Shown: one piece after another, positions 61,362-64,000 of the stretch | Numbering within the stretch: position 1 is the stretch's first letter | Layout: each line of letters begins with the position of its first letter | Assembly (NCBI GenBank): GCA_028279375.1 | Contig: JANQNW010000016.1 | Span: 186,001-250,000 of the forward strand | DNA from: Phycisphaerales bacterium | Lineage (GTDB): Bacteria; Planctomycetota; Phycisphaerae; Phycisphaerales; UBA1924 | DNA: 64,000 nucleotides | Reading direction: 5' to 3' | Notes under the pieces: model-generated | What the model saw: only the letters and a program-made list of their open reading frames with translations | What the model was told of the DNA's origin: nothing | Databases searched by the model: none | Translations under genes and position numbers: made by a program

Positions 61362-62657
61362 TCAGGTGGCCCAGACGTTCGTCGTGCGCACGCCGTTGAT
61401 CGTCTCGACGGAGGGTACGGCCTGTCCATTCTGGCCGGCAGGGGCGGGAACGCCGATCCAACTCTCGGGGTATTCCCTGTCGTCGATGCCGAGCGCCGCC
61501 TTTGTCGGATGCAGCGGCCGGAAGGTGTCACACATCACAGCGAGCTCATCCGTATACGTGGCGCCCAGCGACTTCTCGACGGTGCCGGGATGCGGTCCGT
61601 GCGGAATGCCCTGCGGATGGAGCGTAAGCGATCCGACCTCGATGCCCTTGCGCGCCTTGTAGTTGCCCTCGACGTAGTAGAGCACTTCGTCGGAGTCGAT
61701 GTTCGAGTGGTTGTACGGCACCGGTATGGCGCCCTCGTGCCAGTCGAGCATGCGCGGGCAGAAGCTGCAGATCACGAAGTTGTGCGCCTCGAACGTCTGA
61801 TGGATCGGAGGCGGCATGTGCAGCTTGCCGGTGATCGGCGCGAAATCGTCGATGTTGAAGATATAGGGGTAGTAGCAGCCATCCCATCCGACGATGTCGA
61901 GCGGGTGATAGTCGTAGGTATACGAGTGAACGCAGTCGCGCGCCTTGATACGAACTTCGAACTCGCCCGTCTCGTCCCACGTCAGCGGTTCTTCCGGCAG
62001 TCGAAGATCGCGCTCGCAGTAAGGCGAGTGCTCGAGGAACTGCGCGGTCTTCTTGGAGATGTACCCGGGCGGCGGCAGGATGTGGGAGGCGTTGCACGTC
62101 TCGATGGTCAGGAACTTCCCGTAAGGCATGTCCTCCTTCGAGGCGCCCTCCGGTCGGTCATCGTCTGAGAGTTCATCGAAGTGCATGATGTAGATCGTGC
62201 CCTTCGGGACGATGATGTAGTCCTTGGGGCCGAACTTCAGGGTGCCGAACATCGTGTGCATCGTCCCTGAGCCGAAGTGGATGAAGAGGCACTCATCGCC
62301 CTGGCCGTTCTTGAAGTGGTAGTCCATTTTCTCGAGCGGATTGCAGACGCTCATCTCGCAGTCGGCGTTGCCGAAGAGCACGATGCGGCCGGTGACGGGA
62401 TCTCCGGCCGGCTTCATCTGCGCAGACTTGAGGTGACGCATGCGCATCGTGTCCACCTCGACGTACTCGGGCTTCGTCGAGTACATCGTCTTCCATCCAT
62501 GCACCTGGGTCGGCGGATGAATGTGATACATAGTCGAGGTCGGGCCCACAAATCCCTCGGTGCCGAAGAGCTCTTCCGAATACAGCGCGCCGTCAGGGCG
62601 ACGGAACTGCACGTGGCGCTTCTTGGGCAGATGCCCCATTCTCGTGTAGTACGGCAT
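61362..62657 (-). CDS. hmgA: Homogentisate 1,2-dioxygenase
   Basis: 431 aa non-haem iron enzyme that opens the homogentisate ring in phenylalanine/tyrosine catabolism. Seen: MPYYTRMGHLPKKRHVQFR at the start, a DYIIVPKGTIYIMHF cupin strand, and the iron-ligand region with PPPIHQTFEAHNFVICSFCP and NHSNIDSDEVLYYVEGN, then LTLHPQGIPHGPHPG. AAGGAG ribosome-binding site. Downstream of hppD, whose product is its substrate; one small secreted gene lies between them. Confidence 0.92.
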   Translation of the reverse strand: MPYYTRMGHLPKKRHVQFRRPDGALYSEELFGTEGFVGPTSTMYHIHPPTQVHGWKTMYSTKPEYVEVDTMRMRHLKSAQMKPAGDPVTGRIVLFGNADCEMSVCNPLEKMDYHFKNGQGDECLFIHFGSGTMHTMFGTLKFGPKDYIIVPKGTIYIMHFDELSDDDRPEGASKEDMPYGKFLTIETCNASHILPPPGYISKKTAQFLEHSPYCERDLRLPEEPLTWDETGEFEVRIKARDCVHSYTYDYHPLDIVGWDGCYYPYIFNIDDFAPITGKLHMPPPIHQTFEAHNFVICSFCPRMLDWHEGAIPVPYNHSNIDSDEVLYYVEGNYKARKGIEVGSLTLHPQGIPHGPHPGTVEKSLGATYTDELAVMCDTFRPLHPTKAALGIDDREYPESWIGVPAPAGQNGQAVPSVETINGVRTTNVWAT

Positions 62658-62734
62658 GCCGAACTCCTTCTCAGATCCGGGGCGCGCTGCTCGTCATGGC
62701 GGAGCGCTTCTCCGGGTGTCTTATTCTTGCAGGC

Positions 62735-63169
62735 TCATTGCTTCCGATAGCGGAAGGCGACGGGACCAGTCGGGTCGATGCCCCACACCCGAATGACGTC
62801 TGTCGGAGCATAGGGAGACAGTTCGATAGTCACCGGCTGGGTCACGGGCCAGGCGGGCTCGAATGGAATGACCATCGTCTCACCGCCGCGCACGACGACC
62901 GGGAATTCCTCGTCACCGATATGAATGATCGCGGCGTACGAAGCCTCCTTCTTCCCACCGTAGGTGGCGATGACGAACGCGGAATATGTCCCCGGTGGAA
63001 CATCCGCGTAGCGCACCAACTCAAACTGTCGAGGCTGCGCCGTGGCGATCGACGGCGTGACAAAGAAGGCCACCGCCATCAGCGCGATCACCGAAACAGC
63101 GATCCATGCCACCGGACGACCCGCGCCAAGCTGACGACCTGTCAACGCCATTGAGGTTCTCAGCGTCAT
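62735..63169 (-). CDS. Small secreted protein between hppD and hmgA
   Basis: 144 aa, unrecognised. N-terminal membrane/signal segment (VAWIAVSVIALMAVAFFVTPSIATA, about residues 20-44) and a mature beta-rich domain of about 100 residues (YADVPPGTYSAFVIATYGGK, FPVVVRGGETMVIPF, AFRYRKQ). GGAGACG ribosome-binding site; 21 nt after the hppD stop and 77 nt before hmgA, so probably co-transcribed with both. Role unknown; nothing in it suggests an enzyme of tyrosine degradation. Confidence 0.72.
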   Translation of the reverse strand: MTLRTSMALTGRQLGAGRPVAWIAVSVIALMAVAFFVTPSIATAQPRQFELVRYADVPPGTYSAFVIATYGGKKEASYAAIIHIGDEEFPVVVRGGETMVIPFEPAWPVTQPVTIELSPYAPTDVIRVWGIDPTGPVAFRYRKQ

Positions 63170-63190
63170 GAAACGTCTCCGTCGCGTGGA

Positions 63191-64000
63191 TTAGAGGTTG
63201 CCGCGCCGATCCTGCTCGAGTTCAAGCGACTCAAAGAGCGCCTTGAAGTTGCCCTTGCCGAAACTCTGGCTGCCGCGACGGCAGATGATCTCGAAGAACA
63301 GTGTCGGGCGATCCTGCAGCGGCATCGTGAAGAGCTGCAGCAGATAGCCTTCGTCGTCGGCGTCAACGAGGATGCCGAGGTCCTTGATCCGCTCGCGATT
63401 CTCCTGGACCGTCTCGTGGCCGTGCGCCTCGAGCATCTCATCCACACGATCCCAGACGCCTTCGTAGTAGGTGTCCGGAATGCGGAGGAAGTTGACGCCG
63501 CGCTTGCGGAGCTCTGCGACAGAGGCGAGTTCGTCGTTTGTGCGGAGCGCCAGGTGCTGGATGCCAGGCGTCATGTTGTGCCACTCCAGGTACTCCTGGA
63601 TCTGGCTCTTCTTCTTGCCCTCGGCAGGCTCGTTGATCGGCATCTTGATGACGCCGAATCCAGAGTCCATGACCTTCGACATCAGCGCTGAGTACTCGGT
63701 CGAGATGTCGTTGTCATCGAAGTGCTTGAACAGCTTGAACTCGAGGACGTTCTCATACCACTCGACCCACTTGTTCATGCCGCCGAGTTCGACGTTGCCC
63801 ACGCAGTGATCGACGTACTCGAGTCCGCAGGGATTGGCCTTGTTGTAGTCGTTGAGCGGGAAGAAGGGGACGCTCTGGAAGGTCGGCATGAACCGACCGC
63901 CGTCGCGCACCTTCTCGAGTCCGTATCCGCCCGTCCGGCTGATGAAGGAATGCACAGCGCGGCCGTAGCACTTGATGCCGGCGCGGACGACCGTGCCGTA
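63191..64000 (-). CDS. hppD: 4-Hydroxyphenylpyruvate dioxygenase, 5' end cut by window
   Basis: Fe(II) enzyme converting 4-hydroxyphenylpyruvate to homogentisate. Only the last 269 residues are in the window; the frame is open to base 64000, so GTG 63955 is not the true start. Seen: first iron His in EYVDHCVGNVE, second in GIQHLALRTND and the Glu in LFFEIICRRG, i.e. the full 2-His-1-carboxylate triad of the C-terminal domain, then GSQSFGKGNFKALFES, the closing helix. First gene of the hppD-small protein-hmgA operon. Confidence 0.93.
   Translation of the reverse strand, partial: YGTVVRAGIKCYGRAVHSFISRTGGYGLEKVRDGGRFMPTFQSVPFFPLNDYNKANPCGLEYVDHCVGNVELGGMNKWVEWYENVLEFKLFKHFDDNDISTEYSALMSKVMDSGFGVIKMPINEPAEGKKKSQIQEYLEWHNMTPGIQHLALRTNDELASVAELRKRGVNFLRIPDTYYEGVWDRVDEMLEAHGHETVQENRERIKDLGILVDADDEGYLLQLFTMPLQDRPTLFFEIICRRGSQSFGKGNFKALFESLELEQDRRGNL

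Noticed and set aside
1-64000. Mobile elements, CRISPR arrays, rRNA, phage genes
   Set aside because: No transposase, integrase, direct-repeat array, rRNA segment or phage structural protein was found; tRNA-Gly and tRNA-Leu have no adjacent integrase or duplicated 3' end.

Overview
The window looks like a chromosomal segment of a planctomycete, most likely of the Phycisphaerae type and probably aquatic. The evidence is moderately high G+C, an exosortase locus with secreted proteins ending in a Pro-x-Pro / hydrophobic helix / Arg-Arg-Arg tail, an ECF-like sigma factor paired with a transmembrane Ser/Thr kinase, an LptD-like outer-membrane protein, and very compact operons with 4-nt start/stop overlaps. 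There is no rRNA, CRISPR array, insertion sequence or prophage. Everything here is read from the sequence and remembered family motifs; no search was run.

Region 1 (1-22252) is one co-directional block of 18 genes. Most overlap by 4 nt (ATGA/GTGA), and the block closes with a strong intrinsic terminator. It encodes an exopolysaccharide pathway: two GT4 and two GT2 glycosyltransferases, a sulfotransferase, an asparagine-synthase-like enzyme, a hexapeptide acyltransferase, a Gfo/Idh/MocA oxidoreductase, an NAD-dependent epimerase, a WecG/TagA/CpsF transferase, a cupin epimerase-like protein, a degenerate nucleotidyltransferase with a left-handed beta-helix tail, exosortase, an EpsI-like partner, a Wzc-like chain-length/tyrosine-kinase protein, an initiating sugar transferase with an unusual N-terminal domain, a 1394-residue TPR protein, and a sugar-1-phosphate nucleotidyltransferase.

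Region 2 (22253-25509) holds three paralogous secreted proteins with C-terminal sorting-like signals, the probable substrates of the exosortase. The first two are close tandem duplicates. Two leader regions of about 380 nt contain inverted repeats.

Region 3 (25535-38277) carries tRNA-Gly(TCC), pdxH, a sigma/kinase cassette facing away from a small Cys/Asp-rich secreted peptide, a TauE-like exporter divergent from a persulfide-dioxygenase/rhodanese protein, an inositol-monophosphatase-family enzyme, serA, purU, and a five-gene overlapping operon. That operon is built around a ferric-reductase-like membrane domain fused to a Rieske domain and is the best candidate here for an undescribed system.

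Region 4 (38447-53765) has an RND efflux pair followed by YjbQ, hutF-argE facing a class I aminotransferase, a moaE-membrane protein-nth operon, a SPOR lipoprotein, an acyl-CoA-synthetase-like enzyme, tRNA-Leu(GAG) with its own promoter and terminator, and a pteridine-reductase-like SDR.

Region 5 (53766-64000) contains an S41 processing protease, a QueC-like protein that has lost its PP-loop, ribosomal protein L21, an LptD-like outer-membrane protein, a CDP-alcohol phosphatidyltransferase, and a tyrosine catabolism operon (hppD, a small secreted protein, hmgA) cut by the window end.
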